DNA of 64,000 nucleotides from Extensimonas vulgaris (GTDB taxonomy: Bacteria; Pseudomonadota; Gammaproteobacteria; Burkholderiales; Burkholderiaceae_C), in assembly GCF_003337425.1 (NCBI RefSeq), contig NZ_QPJU01000002.1, positions 1 through 64,000 of the forward strand, in the 5' to 3' direction. Shown one piece after another: positions 27,500 through 36,815 of the stretch. Below the pieces are notes generated by a model, which made no database searches, was not told the origin of the DNA, and was given only the letters and a program-made list of their open reading frames with translations. The translations under genes and the position numbers were made by a program. Position 1 is the stretch's first letter; every line of letters starts with the position of its first letter.

Positions 27500-27892
27500 T
27501 CAGGCCGCGTCGTCCGCGCAGTGCCCGGCGTCGAGCGCAGCGAATATCTGATCGCCCTCGACCTTGACCGGATACACCATCAAAGCCTTGGTACAGGGGT
27601 AGGCGGTTGCGGCGCCAGTGCGGATGTCGAAGCGCCCGGCGTGAAACGGGCATTCGATCTCGCAACCGACGATCTCGCCCTCGGACATGGAGGCGTCGCC
27701 ATGCGTGCAGGTGTCGTCCATGACGAAGTATTCGCCCTCGAGGCACACCACGGCCAGCGGCGGCCGCCCTTCGACCTGCACCTGCAGCGGGTAGTCTGGC
27801 TCGACCTCGCTGGTGCGGGCAATGAATGTGTACGCAGGCGCGGCGCCTTCGCCTTGCGCTTGGGGTGTAGAAGAAGAAACAGAAGTGCTCAT
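27500..27892 (-). CDS. Rieske-type [2Fe-2S] ferredoxin
   Basis: A 130-residue soluble Rieske protein. Cluster ligands are C-T-H in DDTCTHGDASMSEG and C-P-F-H in IECPFHAGRFD. This is the size and pattern of the ferredoxin component of three-component ring-hydroxylating dioxygenases. It is the only such ferredoxin in the window and lies about 8 kb downstream of the dioxygenase genes, behind the transporter genes, on the same strand. ATG 27892 is chosen over an upstream frame that lacks homology. The matching reductase is not in the window. Confidence 0.87.
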   Translation of the reverse strand: MSTSVSSSTPQAQGEGAAPAYTFIARTSEVEPDYPLQVQVEGRPPLAVVCLEGEYFVMDDTCTHGDASMSEGEIVGCEIECPFHAGRFDIRTGAATAYPCTKALMVYPVKVEGDQIFAALDAGHCADDAA

Positions 27893-27998
27893 AAAACCAA
27901 AAATCAAGGAAGGAAATGGGCCGTCGTCCATCAACGCTGCCCGCAAAGGGCAAGCATCATACCCAGTCGCTTCGCTGCAACAGGTGAATCACGGTGCA

Positions 27999-28799
27999 TC
28001 AGGCTTCCTCCAACAGCTGCTCATCCGCGCACAGAGCGTCCTCGTCCGCGCCCAGCCCCAGATAGGCGGCACGCACCATCGGGTCGTCCATGAGCGCCGC
28101 GCCGCGTCCCTCATGGACGATGCGCCCGCTTTCGAGCACATAGGCCCAATCGGCCAGCGGCAGCGCCTCGTGCGCGTTTTGCTCCACGAGCAGGATGGTC
28201 ATGCCGTCGCGCCGCAGGTTCGCGATGATGGAAAACACTTCCTCTACGATCAGCGGCGCCAATCCCATCGAAGGCTCGTCGAGCAGCAGCAGACGCGGCT
28301 GACTCATCAATGCCCGCCCGATCGCGAGCATCTGCTGCTGGCCGCCCGAGAGCAGCCCCGCATGCTCCTTGCGCCGGTTCGCGAGCGCAGGAAACAGTTG
28401 GTACATGCGTTCGAGCTCGCGCTCGACTTCTGCCTTGGGGCGGGTTTGCCCGCCCAGGCGCAGGTTCTCATCGACGGACAGGTCTCCGAAAACGCAACGG
28501 CCCTCCGGGCAGTGCGCAATGCCGCGCCCAACGCGTCGATGCGCCGGCAACTTGCCCAGGGTCTGGCCGTCCAGCTCGATGCTGCCGCCGCGCAGGGGCT
28601 GCAGGCCCGAGATGGTTTTGAGCAGGGTGGTTTTGCCCGCACCGTTGCTGCCCACCAGCGCCACCAGCTGCCCGGGCATGACCTCCATGCTCACGCCGTG
28701 CAGGCATTGGATATGACCATACCAGCTGTCGACGCCGCGCAGGCGCAACAACGGCTGTACGTCCGTGGGGCGAGAGACATTTGGGATAGGCTGCGTCAT
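27999..28799 (-). CDS. livF: Branched-chain-type ABC transporter ATPase, LivF-like
   Basis: Second ATPase of a high-affinity HAAT-type importer. The 266-residue protein has Walker A GSNGAGKTT, the LivF block GIAHCPEGRCVFGDLSVDENL, signature LLSGGQQQMLAIGRAL and Walker B LLLLDEPSMGL. A 20-residue C-terminal acidic tail is unusual. The genetic context points to uptake of an aromatic acid rather than leucine; in related strains such transporters serve benzoate-like substrates. Confidence 0.92.
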   Translation of the reverse strand: MTQPIPNVSRPTDVQPLLRLRGVDSWYGHIQCLHGVSMEVMPGQLVALVGSNGAGKTTLLKTISGLQPLRGGSIELDGQTLGKLPAHRRVGRGIAHCPEGRCVFGDLSVDENLRLGGQTRPKAEVERELERMYQLFPALANRRKEHAGLLSGGQQQMLAIGRALMSQPRLLLLDEPSMGLAPLIVEEVFSIIANLRRDGMTILLVEQNAHEALPLADWAYVLESGRIVHEGRGAALMDDPMVRAAYLGLGADEDALCADEQLLEEA

Positions 28800-28835
28800 G
28801 GATAACTCCTTTGCGCCGCAAAGCGGTAGGGGGAT

Positions 28836-29627
28836 TCATTTGGTGCCCAGGTAAGCGGCAATCACGTCTGGATCGCGCGCCACCTCGGTCGGTGTGCCCT
28901 GCGCGATGCAGCGGCCATAGTTGAGCACCACCACGTGGTCGGACACGCCCATCACGAGTTTCATGTCATGCTCGATCAACACCACCGTGATGTGCTGCGC
29001 GGCCAGGCGTTCGATGATGCGCCCCATCTCGACTTTTTCGCTCGGATTGAGCCCCGCGGCGGGTTCGTCGAGCAGCAGCAGGCGCGGCGTGCGGATCAGC
29101 GCCCGCGCGAGTTCCAGCCGCTTGAGCGCACCGTAGGACATGGCGTCGGGCAGGCTGTCGGGCGAAACGTCGAGTCCCACCAGGGCAAGCAGATCCTGCA
29201 CCTTGTCGCTCAGTTCGCGGTCGCGCCGTACGAGCGCAGGCAGACGCAAAATTCCGGCCCAGAGCCCGCCCTGCAGACCGACGTGCGCGCCCAGCAGGAT
29301 GTTTTCGCGCACCGTCATGTTGCGGCATATCTTGAGGTTCTGGAAAGTGCGGCAGACGCCCAGCGTGGCGAGCGCATGGGGCGCCAGCGTGGCGGTGTCG
29401 TGGCCGTCGATCAGCACCCGCCCGGCGCTCGGGCGGTAAAGACAGCTCACGATGTTGAGCAGCGTCGTCTTGCCCGCGCCATTGGGGCCGATGAGCGAGT
29501 GCACATGCCCCTGACTCAAGGAGAACGTGACGTCCTCGAGCACCTTGGGGCCGCCAAAGTCCTTGTGCACGCCTTCGAGGCGCACGATGTCGTTTTCTGC
29601 CGCAAGGCTTTGCAGGACGGCGCTCAT
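28836..29627 (-). CDS. livG: Branched-chain-type ABC transporter ATPase, LivG-like
   Basis: First ATPase of the importer, 263 residues. Walker [10 protein letters not shown], LivG-type block GVCRTFQNLKICRNMTVREN, signature AMSYGALKRLELARAL (LSYG form) and Walker B LLLLDEPAAGLNPSE. The ATG overlaps the livM stop (ATGA). The longer frame upstream is a livM shadow. Confidence 0.92.
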   Translation of the reverse strand: MSAVLQSLAAENDIVRLEGVHKDFGGPKVLEDVTFSLSQGHVHSLIGPNGAGKTTLLNIVSCLYRPSAGRVLIDGHDTATLAPHALATLGVCRTFQNLKICRNMTVRENILLGAHVGLQGGLWAGILRLPALVRRDRELSDKVQDLLALVGLDVSPDSLPDAMSYGALKRLELARALIRTPRLLLLDEPAAGLNPSEKVEMGRIIERLAAQHITVVLIEHDMKLVMGVSDHVVVLNYGRCIAQGTPTEVARDPDVIAAYLGTK

Positions 29628-30664
29628 GTGCCTACCCCCGGGTGCGCAGTGCGGCGCGCGAGCCAGCGTTCGCGCAGCGTCGGCACGATGCCGCGCGGCA
29701 TGAGCAGCACCACCGCAAACAGAATGCCGCCCACCACCAGGGTCTCGTACTCGGCCGCCTTGGCCAGCAGATGCGGCAGCAGCGTCACGATGCCGGCGCC
29801 CAGCACGGCCCCGGCGATGGAGCCTATGCCGCCCACCACGGCCATCATCAGGAATTGCACGGAATGCAGAAACGAAGCCGCATCCGGCGTGACAAAACCC
29901 GAGTAATGCGCATACAGGGCACCCATGAATCCGGCAATCGCCGCAGAAAACACGAAGATGCGCACCTTGTAGCTCTGCACATCGACGCCCATGGTGGTGG
30001 CAGCAATCTCGGCGTCGTGCAGCGCGCGCAGCGCGCGCCCCGCCGGAGAGCGCAGCAGATTGACCGAGGCGAGCACCGTCAGCACCAGCACCAGCAGCAG
30101 CACGCCGTACCAAGCGGCGTCGCCTTGCAGGGTGTGGCCTGCGAGCGTGAGCGGGTTGACGGACATGCCATCCGGCCCGCCGCTCCACTGCGGCTCGTTG
30201 CGCAACACGATGCCAAGCAAAAAGCCCACACCCAGCGTGGCCACCGCGAGGTAATAGCCCGACAGCTTGAGAAACAGCCGTCCCACGAGCCAGGCCAGCA
30301 GCACCGTGCCGCCAACGGCACAGACGATGGCCAGCAGCACCGGCCAGTTCTGCATGGTCGAGAGATACGCCGACAGATACGCGCCGCTGGCAAAAAATGC
30401 CGCATGGCCCAGGCTCAGCTGCCCCGTGGTGCCTATCATCAAGGTCAGCGACACGGCCACGGCGGCGTTGATGAACACCAGGTTGGCCACCGCCAGATAG
30501 AACGGATTGGGCACCAGCAACGGAAACGCCACCGCAGCAAGCAACGCAAGGGCCGCGAACCACGCCGTGCGCGCCGCACCATGTCTTGCGCCACGGGTCA
30601 CACTTTCGCCCGCGCGCCCCTTCGAAGGTTTACCCGCAAGGGCCATAGATTCCATCACTCCCAT
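29624..30664 (-). CDS. livM: Branched-chain-type ABC transporter permease, LivM-like
   Basis: A 346-residue permease with about nine membrane helices. Family blocks are LSLGHAAFFASGAYLSAYL, GYYLAVATLGVGFLLGIVL and MAVVGGIGSIAGAVLGAGIV. The ATG at 30664 overlaps the livH stop by one base (TGATG), supporting that start. A short basic cytoplasmic head precedes the first helix. Confidence 0.92.
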   Translation of the reverse strand: MGVMESMALAGKPSKGRAGESVTRGARHGAARTAWFAALALLAAVAFPLLVPNPFYLAVANLVFINAAVAVSLTLMIGTTGQLSLGHAAFFASGAYLSAYLSTMQNWPVLLAIVCAVGGTVLLAWLVGRLFLKLSGYYLAVATLGVGFLLGIVLRNEPQWSGGPDGMSVNPLTLAGHTLQGDAAWYGVLLLVLVLTVLASVNLLRSPAGRALRALHDAEIAATTMGVDVQSYKVRIFVFSAAIAGFMGALYAHYSGFVTPDAASFLHSVQFLMMAVVGGIGSIAGAVLGAGIVTLLPHLLAKAAEYETLVVGGILFAVVLLMPRGIVPTLRERWLARRTAHPGVGT

Positions 30665-31542
30665 CACACACGCTCCACACGCCGGCGGCCAAACAAGCCC
30701 GTGGGCTTGACCATGAACAGCAGCACGATCATCACGAAAGGCACGGCATCCTTGTAGGCGGACGACACATAGCCCGCCGTCATGGCTTCGGCCAGGCCGA
30801 TCGCAAAACCGCCGAACACCGCTCCCCAAGGGCTGCCCATGCCGCCGATGATCGCGGCGATGATGCCTTTGAGGCCCACCATCACGCCCACGTCGGCATA
30901 GGTGTAGGTGATGGGCGCGGTGACGATGCCACCGATCGCGCCCAGCACGCCCGACAGGCCAAAGGCCAGCAGCAGCACACGCTTGACGTCTATGCCCATG
31001 AGCTGCGCAGTGGTCGGGTCCAGCGAGGCGGCAACAAAGCCGCGCCCGGTGCGGCTGTGGCGAAAAAACCAGGCCAGCCCGGCCAGCACCACGGCCGTGA
31101 TGCCCATCACCCACAAGGCCTGCGGCAGTATCGTGGCACCGCCAATGCGCAAAGGCTCGCTGCCGCTGAACGCCGGGATCGAGCGCGTCTGCGTGCCCCA
31201 CAACGCATGGGCCAGACCGCGCAACATGATGCCGAAGGCCACCGTGAGGATGATCACCTGCAGCACCCCCGAACGCTGCAGGGTGTAGGTGAACACCCGC
31301 TTCAGCAGCAAAGACACCACCAGGCCCGCGAGCACCGCGAGCAGCACGGCCAGCCAGAAGGGCATCTGCGTCTGCAGCAGCACGGCCGTGACCATGCCAC
31401 CGATCATGACCGACTCACCCTGGGCAAAATTGAGCGCTCCGCTGGCGTTGTAGATCAGCGTGAAGCCCAGCGCCACCAAGGCGTAGCGTGCCCCTTCCGT
31501 GAGGCCCGAGGACAGAAACTGAATGAAAGCGTCCACGCGCAC
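30664..31542 (-). CDS. livH: Branched-chain-type ABC transporter permease, LivH-like
   Basis: A 292-residue permease with eight or so membrane helices. LivH blocks are GARYALVALGFTLIYNASGA, LNFAQGESVMIGG and GLKGIIAAIIGGMGSPWGAV. The start codon is GTG at 31542, with GGAG just upstream at the end of livK; a second GTG lies two codons on. It follows livK directly, its stop codon TAA lying next to the GTG. Confidence 0.91.
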   Translation of the reverse strand: MRVDAFIQFLSSGLTEGARYALVALGFTLIYNASGALNFAQGESVMIGGMVTAVLLQTQMPFWLAVLLAVLAGLVVSLLLKRVFTYTLQRSGVLQVIILTVAFGIMLRGLAHALWGTQTRSIPAFSGSEPLRIGGATILPQALWVMGITAVVLAGLAWFFRHSRTGRGFVAASLDPTTAQLMGIDVKRVLLLAFGLSGVLGAIGGIVTAPITYTYADVGVMVGLKGIIAAIIGGMGSPWGAVFGGFAIGLAEAMTAGYVSSAYKDAVPFVMIVLLFMVKPTGLFGRRRVERV

Positions 31543-32706
31543 TTACTCCAGCAGCTTCCAACGCCCGTCCTTGACCTGCACGATGCGCAGCGATGTGGCC
31601 GTCAAACCCACGTGATCCGTCGGGCTCATCTTGAAGGGCCCGGTCACGCCGAGCACGGAGCTGGCTTCGATCGCGTCGCGCAGTTTGGCCGGATCGACGC
31701 TGCCGGTGCGCTGCACAGCCTCGCGGATCAGCAGCATGGCATCGTGCGCGTTGCCGGCAAAGAACGAGGGTACCTCGCCATACTTGGCCTGATAGGCCTT
31801 GACGTAGGCTTGCACCACGCCCTGCTGCGGGTTGTTGGCGGGTAGTTGGTCCCACACCAGGATGGCGCCGTTGGCCATCACCATGTCCTCTGCGGCAGCG
31901 CCGGCGAGCTTCACGAAAGCATCGGACGCCAGCGCGTGCGTGCCGTAGTGCGGCAGGGGAATGCCCAGTTGCTTGTAGTTCTTGGTGACGATGACGGCGG
32001 GTTCGCCAAAGCCGCAGTTCAGGATTGCCTGAATGCCCGGCGCCTGGCGCAGGTTGGTCAGCTGCGCGGTCATGTCGGTGTCTTTGGCGTTGAAAGACTC
32101 CTCGCGCACGATCTTCATCCCTCTTTTGGGAGCAACCTCTTGCGCCGCGGCCAGGCAGGCCCGGCCGAAGGCGTCCGTGCCTGCGATCACACCCACGTTG
32201 GCCAGGCCACGTTTGCGCATGTGGTCGTAGAGGCGCGTAATGGCCATGGCGTCCGTCTGGTTCATCTTGAAGACGAACTTCTTCACAGGGTCGATGATCA
32301 CCGTGCCACCAGCGAGCGACAACATGGGCACACCGGCGCGCTCAACCAGCGGTACGGCCGACATCGTCGTTCCGGTAGTCGAGCCACCGATGATCACGTG
32401 CACGCCGTCGTTGTCGAGCATGCGCTTGACGAGCGTGTTCGCACGCGGCGGGCTGGATTCATCGTCGTAGCGGTACAGCTCGATCTTGCGGCCATCGATG
32501 CCACCACCGGCATTGATCATGTCCACATACATTTCCACCGTCTTCATGGCGCCCGCGCCCAGGTAGGACGCTGGGCCAGTCACGGAAAGATAGGCCCCGA
32601 TTTTCAGGGGCGGCTTGGCTTGCGCCCAGGCTGTGGCGCCGAGCAGCGCCGAAGCGGCCAATGCCAGCGTGGCCGCCAGGCGTTTCGTGAAACGGTTTTT
32701 CATCAT
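31543..32706 (-). CDS. livK: ABC transporter periplasmic substrate-binding protein, LivK-like
   Basis: A 387-residue periplasmic binding protein. The signal peptide ends AWAQA (about residue 29). The type I periplasmic-binding fold opens KIGAYLSVTGPASYLGAGAM and includes DDESSPPRANTLVKRML and GGSTTGTTMSAVPLVERAGV. It captures the substrate for LivHMGF. Proteins of this group in catabolic clusters often bind aromatic acids; this is an inference from context. ATG 32706 has AAGGAGAAC directly upstream. Confidence 0.92.
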   Translation of the reverse strand: MMKNRFTKRLAATLALAASALLGATAWAQAKPPLKIGAYLSVTGPASYLGAGAMKTVEMYVDMINAGGGIDGRKIELYRYDDESSPPRANTLVKRMLDNDGVHVIIGGSTTGTTMSAVPLVERAGVPMLSLAGGTVIIDPVKKFVFKMNQTDAMAITRLYDHMRKRGLANVGVIAGTDAFGRACLAAAQEVAPKRGMKIVREESFNAKDTDMTAQLTNLRQAPGIQAILNCGFGEPAVIVTKNYKQLGIPLPHYGTHALASDAFVKLAGAAAEDMVMANGAILVWDQLPANNPQQGVVQAYVKAYQAKYGEVPSFFAGNAHDAMLLIREAVQRTGSVDPAKLRDAIEASSVLGVTGPFKMSPTDHVGLTATSLRIVQVKDGRWKLLE

Positions 32707-32828
32707 GTTCTCCTTGAACTTTGGATGTGAAGCGTTCTCTCTGACCTTCGAGGAGAGAGTCGCGTTGAGGGGCTCTTCTTGCCGGGCGCAAGTGGCGCGC
32801 ACCTGCTCCCGGAAACTTCTTTTCCTTT

Positions 32829-34409
32829 TTATTCGACCTGCGTGCTCCAAGGGACGAGCCCAGGTTCAGAACTCAACCAGGCCTTGATCTCGTTTTTCTT
32901 GAGCTTGGCGTTCGAGGTCTTGGGCAGCGTGTCCACGAACACCACGTGCTTGGGTGTCTCGGGGCGGCTGAGCTTGCCGAGGCAGAAATCGATGAGGTCT
33001 GCCACCGTGGTTTGCTCGTGTCCTGCACGCTTGACGACCGCTGCGACCACGGCCTCGCCCCATTCGGGGTGCGGCACGCCGACCACGGCCACCTCTTCGA
33101 CGGCAGGGTGCTCGACCAGCACAGCTTCGACCGTGGTCGGGAACACGTTCACGGCACCCGTGATGATGAGGAACTTCTGGCGATCCATCAGATACAGATA
33201 ACCTCGTTCATCGAGACGGCCGATGTCGTTGGTGCGCAGCCAGCCGTCGGGCAGGGCCTCGGCCGTGGCTTCGGGCAGGTTGCGGTAGCCTTTCATCAGC
33301 GTGTTGCCGCGCAGCCAGACCTCGCCCACCTCACCCGGGGGCAAGATGGCGCCTTCGGGGTCGCGGATGGTGCAGTCGTAGTGGATGCCTATGCGCCCGA
33401 CCGATTTCAACAGCCCAGGCTCTTCGCGCAGCGCGAGCTCGTGGTCTTTGTCGGTGAGGTAGCTGATCCAGCCGCCCGTGGCCTCGGTCATCGCGTAGGT
33501 CTGCATCAAGGCCACCTTGAAGGTGTCCTTGGCATCACGGATGAGCTTGGGCGTGGCCGGGGACGAGCCATAGATCATCATGCGCAGCGACGACAGGTCA
33601 TAAACCGGATTGGCGCGCACTTCGGCGATGGCGCGCTGCAGCATGGTCGGCACGAGCAGGCCCACGGTGACCTTGAAACGCTCCACGTCGCGCAGATAGT
33701 TCTGCAGCTGGAATGCGCCGTCGGGCAGCACCATGGTCATGCCATTGCCCAGACCGAGCGAGGTCATCATGACCACGACCCAGGCCGAAGCCGCGGGCAT
33801 GTACCACACATCGTCCGTGCTGAAGCCGAACTGGATCAGCGAGTGCAGGATGCAGTTGGCGCCGCCCTCGTGCGTGAGCAGCACGCCCTTGGGCACGCCG
33901 GTGGTACCCGAGGTGTAGCTGATGAACAGCACGTCGTCGCCCGCAAGCGCCGGCCACACGGGCTCGCCCTGCGCCTGCGCGAGCAATTGCTCGTAGTCCA
34001 GCGGCAGGCCGTGGCCTTCGCCGTAGCCGATCAGCGTGATGCCCAAAGCGGCGATCTCGCCCAGGTGCTGTTCGATCAGGGGCTTGCAGGGCGCCTGCAC
34101 AAGCAGGAACCTGGTGTCGCTGTCCTTGAGCACGTGCAGCATTTCGGGCCAGGCGTACTGGGTGTTCAGCCCGACGCGCGGCGCACCGATCTTCATGCAG
34201 GCGAAGAAGTGTTCATAGACTTCGATGGTCTCCTGCGTGAGGATGGCGACGGTATCGTCCTTGCGGTGGCCGAGCTTTTGCAGCGCCACGGCAAAGCGGT
34301 CGGAACGCTCGTGCATCTGGCGCCACGTGGCGCTGCGGTCGCCGCACAGGTAGGCGGTCTTGTTCGGATAGTTCTGCGCACAGCGCCGAACCATGTCACG
34401 GGGAAGCAT
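32829..34409 (-). CDS. AMP-forming acyl-CoA synthetase / CoA ligase
   Basis: Activates a carboxylic acid to its CoA thioester through an acyl-adenylate. The 526-residue ANL enzyme has the P-loop motif ISYTSGTTGVPKGVLLTH, the A5-like motif MQTYAMTEATGGW, the hinge DIGRLDERGYLYLMDR and the C-terminal Lys region LPKTSNAKLKKNEIKAW. Substrate is not readable. It sits between livK and the DUF35/thiolase genes, so it probably supplies their CoA substrate. ATG 34409 is used; an element copy (34439-34516) lies directly upstream. Confidence 0.9.
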   Translation of the reverse strand: MLPRDMVRRCAQNYPNKTAYLCGDRSATWRQMHERSDRFAVALQKLGHRKDDTVAILTQETIEVYEHFFACMKIGAPRVGLNTQYAWPEMLHVLKDSDTRFLLVQAPCKPLIEQHLGEIAALGITLIGYGEGHGLPLDYEQLLAQAQGEPVWPALAGDDVLFISYTSGTTGVPKGVLLTHEGGANCILHSLIQFGFSTDDVWYMPAASAWVVVMMTSLGLGNGMTMVLPDGAFQLQNYLRDVERFKVTVGLLVPTMLQRAIAEVRANPVYDLSSLRMMIYGSSPATPKLIRDAKDTFKVALMQTYAMTEATGGWISYLTDKDHELALREEPGLLKSVGRIGIHYDCTIRDPEGAILPPGEVGEVWLRGNTLMKGYRNLPEATAEALPDGWLRTNDIGRLDERGYLYLMDRQKFLIITGAVNVFPTTVEAVLVEHPAVEEVAVVGVPHPEWGEAVVAAVVKRAGHEQTTVADLIDFCLGKLSRPETPKHVVFVDTLPKTSNAKLKKNEIKAWLSSEPGLVPWSTQVE

Positions 34410-34438
34410 GGGAAAAGTCTCCTTGGTTTCTTCAGCAC

Positions 34439-34516
34439 GACTTACGCAAATCGGGGCCAGGCAAGGCGCACGCCCCAAGGGCAATGCACTTTGCTGCATC
34501 CTTGTTTGCGTAAGTC
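34439..34516. mobile_element. MITE-like element, GACTTACGCAAA family (copy A)
   Basis: A 78-base element with perfect 12-base terminal inverted repeats GACTTACGCAAA / TTTGCGTAAGTC. The interior matches the reverse complement of copy B through AAATCGGG, GGCAAGGCG and TGCATCCTTGTTTGCG. It fills the gap between the DUF35 stop codon (34526) and the CoA-ligase start (34409). No open frame is present, so it needs a transposase from elsewhere. Confidence 0.85.
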
Positions 34517-34525
34517 CAGTTCAGC

Positions 34526-34972
34526 TCAAGCCGCCATGGGCCGGCTTTGTTTTGCGGTATCGCGTGCCGTTTTGCGTCTGGCGGTGTGTGCGGCACGACC
34601 ACGCACGATGCGGAAAATCAAGCCCTTGTCGTCGAAAGCGGCTTTGAGGGCCATGCCCACTTGCACGTTCTCTGGCGCATCGGTGTCGATGCGGCAAATC
34701 AGGCGCGGGCCTTCTTCGAGCTCGACCAGGCCATGCACCAGCGGCACGGGAAAGTCGGGCGAGTAGGCGCGGCGCGTCACCGTGTAGGACAAGAGCTCGG
34801 CCTTGCCACTCGCGCGCTGCCAGCGCACGTTCGGGTCTTGCTGCGCGCACCAGCCGCGCTCGTGGTAGCCCAGCGCGGCGCCGGTTTTCTGGTTCACGGC
34901 GATCAGCAGCTGCTTTTTGGCGATGCCGGCGAGGAACTCCTCGTCGTAGCGGTGCAATTCGATGGCTTCCAT
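34526..34972 (-). CDS. DUF35 OB-fold protein, partner of the thiolase-like protein
   Basis: A 148-residue protein of the DUF35 family (rubredoxin-like zinc ribbon plus OB fold). The OB half is clear: GKAELLSYTVTRRAYSPDFP, VPLVHGLVELEEGPRLICRI and VGMALKAAFDDKG. The N-terminal ribbon normally has four Cys, but only one remains (RGWCAQQD), so zinc is probably not bound. Such proteins pair with SCP-x thiolase-like subunits, whose gene is 24 bases upstream. The C-terminal 25 residues are basic and non-conserved. Confidence 0.8.
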   Translation of the reverse strand: MEAIELHRYDEEFLAGIAKKQLLIAVNQKTGAALGYHERGWCAQQDPNVRWQRASGKAELLSYTVTRRAYSPDFPVPLVHGLVELEEGPRLICRIDTDAPENVQVGMALKAAFDDKGLIFRIVRGRAAHTARRKTARDTAKQSRPMAA

Positions 34973-34996
34973 AGGGTTTTCTCCTGCCAGGCACGC

Positions 34997-36202
34997 TCAG
35001 TGCAGCTTTGGGTGCGGGCTCACCAGCACACAGGTGTGGTAGTCGAGGCAACCGCCGTTGCCGCTGACCAGGATCAGGTCGTTTTTGACCTGGCGTTCGC
35101 CCCCGGCGCCACGCGCCTGAATCACGGCCTCGGACAGTGGCGTCATGCCCTGCAGGTAAAAGCCCGACAGATGGCCGCCGCCCGTATTGACCGGCAGCTT
35201 GCCGCCCGGCGCGGTGTGCCCGCGTTCGACGAAAGCGCCGCCGGCGCCGCGTTTGGCAAGCCCATAACCTTCGAGGCTCAGCACGCCCGCGTAAGAAAAG
35301 GCGTCGTAGAACTGGCATTGCGTCACGTCGCGCGCCGTGACGCCCGCGCTGCGGTACGCGGCCTTGCCTGCTTGCACCGCGCCCGTGAGCACTTCCGGAT
35401 CGTCACCGCGCAGGCCCGAGCGGCCACGGTGTCCTTGCCCCATGCCATGGATATAGGTGGCCGGCCTGGGCGCATCGGCAGCGCGATCCGCCGAAGTGAC
35501 CACGAGCGCGATCGCCCCGTTGACCGGAAAGCAGCAGTCGAGCACGCGAAACGGCTCGACCACGTACGGCGATGCCAAATAGTCCTGCAACGTGATCGGC
35601 TTGCGCAAAAAAGCCTGCGGGTTCAGCGCTGCCCATTGGCGGCAGGCGATGGCGTAGGCGCCAAGCTGCTCCGGCGTGGTGCCGTACAGCGCCATGTGCC
35701 GGCGCGCCGCAAGGGCATAGCCCGCCGTCGCCCCCAGAAAGCCCTGCCGCGCCTCCCAGCTCTCGATGCCGGACAAGGGCATGGCCAAGGCGAAGGTGTC
35801 GCCACCGCCCTTGCCCTTTTCCTTGATCGGCGTGTCAGAGAACACGCAGACGACCGCCTTGGCAAGCCCTGCTGCGACGGCCAGCGCAGCGTACTGCACC
35901 ATCTGCACCGCGGTGGAGCCTTCCGAATCCATGGCGGCGAGCAAGGACAGGTCGCGCAAGCCGATGTCGTTTTGCATGCGCAGCGGCAGTTCTTCCGTGT
36001 GCGCGGTGGGGCTTTTGTTCAGCAGCAGGCCGTCGATGTCCTTGACCCGCAGGCCAGCATCGGCAATCGCCGCGAGGATGGCCGATGCGGCCAGCTCGCG
36101 CACGCTGCCTATGGGCTGGCGCGACATGGCGCTGAAACCCAAGCCCGTGATGGCTGCTTTCGCCTGGGGTTTTTTCGTCGAAGATTTCGCCATGGCGGGC
36201 AT
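34997..36202 (-). CDS. Thiolase-like protein (SCP-x/Ltp2 type), candidate retro-aldolase subunit
   Basis: A 401-residue thiolase-fold protein. Where degradative thiolases have the nucleophilic Cys there is SEGSTAVQM (94-100), and where they have GHP there is SGFYLQG (346-352). The C-terminal GNGGCLDYH (381-389) resembles SCP-x sequences. Tyr299 (QFYDAF) and Tyr349 (GFYL) sit where the Ltp2 aldolases of steroid side-chain cleavage, as I recall them, use two essential tyrosines. With the DUF35 partner this suggests C-C cleavage of a beta-hydroxyacyl-CoA rather than thiolysis. ATG 36202 overlaps the upstream stop as TGATG; ATG 36193 is the alternative. Confidence 0.8.
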   Translation of the reverse strand: MPAMAKSSTKKPQAKAAITGLGFSAMSRQPIGSVRELAASAILAAIADAGLRVKDIDGLLLNKSPTAHTEELPLRMQNDIGLRDLSLLAAMDSEGSTAVQMVQYAALAVAAGLAKAVVCVFSDTPIKEKGKGGGDTFALAMPLSGIESWEARQGFLGATAGYALAARRHMALYGTTPEQLGAYAIACRQWAALNPQAFLRKPITLQDYLASPYVVEPFRVLDCCFPVNGAIALVVTSADRAADAPRPATYIHGMGQGHRGRSGLRGDDPEVLTGAVQAGKAAYRSAGVTARDVTQCQFYDAFSYAGVLSLEGYGLAKRGAGGAFVERGHTAPGGKLPVNTGGGHLSGFYLQGMTPLSEAVIQARGAGGERQVKNDLILVSGNGGCLDYHTCVLVSPHPKLH

Positions 36203-36735
36203 CAGATGATGAACGCCAGGCTGGGCACGTCTTCCTCGCCGTTCACGAGCATGACCTTCTTGAGGAACATGCCCAGGCTGCCGTCGGGGCGGCGGCGCAG
36301 GTGGTATTCGACGCGGCCGGGCCAGACCTCCAGCTTGCCCGTGGAAGACTTGCGCAACTCGTAGAGCACGAAGTTGCACTGCGCCTTCCAGCTGTCATCC
36401 GAGAGACGCTGCACCTCGATGTTGCTGAGCAGGCGGCGCATGGGCGACACCGGCACCTGGGCGTGGCGCTTGCCGGTGGCCAGCTGCGCGATGCGCGTGC
36501 GCAGGCGCGAGCGGTTGTCGGCAATGATGGACACGTGCTTGTTCATGTCGAAGTCGCCCTCGCCCAGCGGTACCCAATAGACCATGTCGTCCTCGACCAG
36601 CGCCTCCCATTCGAGGTAACGCGACTCGTCCGCAAGGCGCGCCTCCATATAGAGGAAGTCGCACACCATGCGGTACTCGCGCTCGCTGACCGGGCTGGTC
36701 GCGGTTGGTTCTTTCGTGGCTGTCATCGTTGTCAT
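36202..36735 (-). CDS. Ring-hydroxylating dioxygenase, beta subunit
   Basis: A 177-residue small subunit of the benzoate/biphenyl-type dioxygenases (NTF2-like fold). It shows [20 protein letters not shown], the usual opening, then [19 protein letters not shown], and a C-terminal VEYHLRRR. It builds the alpha3beta3 oxygenase with the alpha subunit, whose gene lies upstream but is separated by a 169-base palindromic element. RBS CAGGAGCG precedes ATG 36735. Ring position and substrate cannot be told. Confidence 0.9.
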   Translation of the reverse strand: MTTMTATKEPTATSPVSEREYRMVCDFLYMEARLADESRYLEWEALVEDDMVYWVPLGEGDFDMNKHVSIIADNRSRLRTRIAQLATGKRHAQVPVSPMRRLLSNIEVQRLSDDSWKAQCNFVLYELRKSSTGKLEVWPGRVEYHLRRRPDGSLGMFLKKVMLVNGEEDVPSLAFII

Positions 36736-36815
36736 GTCAACGCTCCTGGTGCGCGCAGCAGCGCGGCGCGCGGTGATGGATGAAGGAAGAAATAGGGAAG
36801 GGGATGGTCTTTCTG

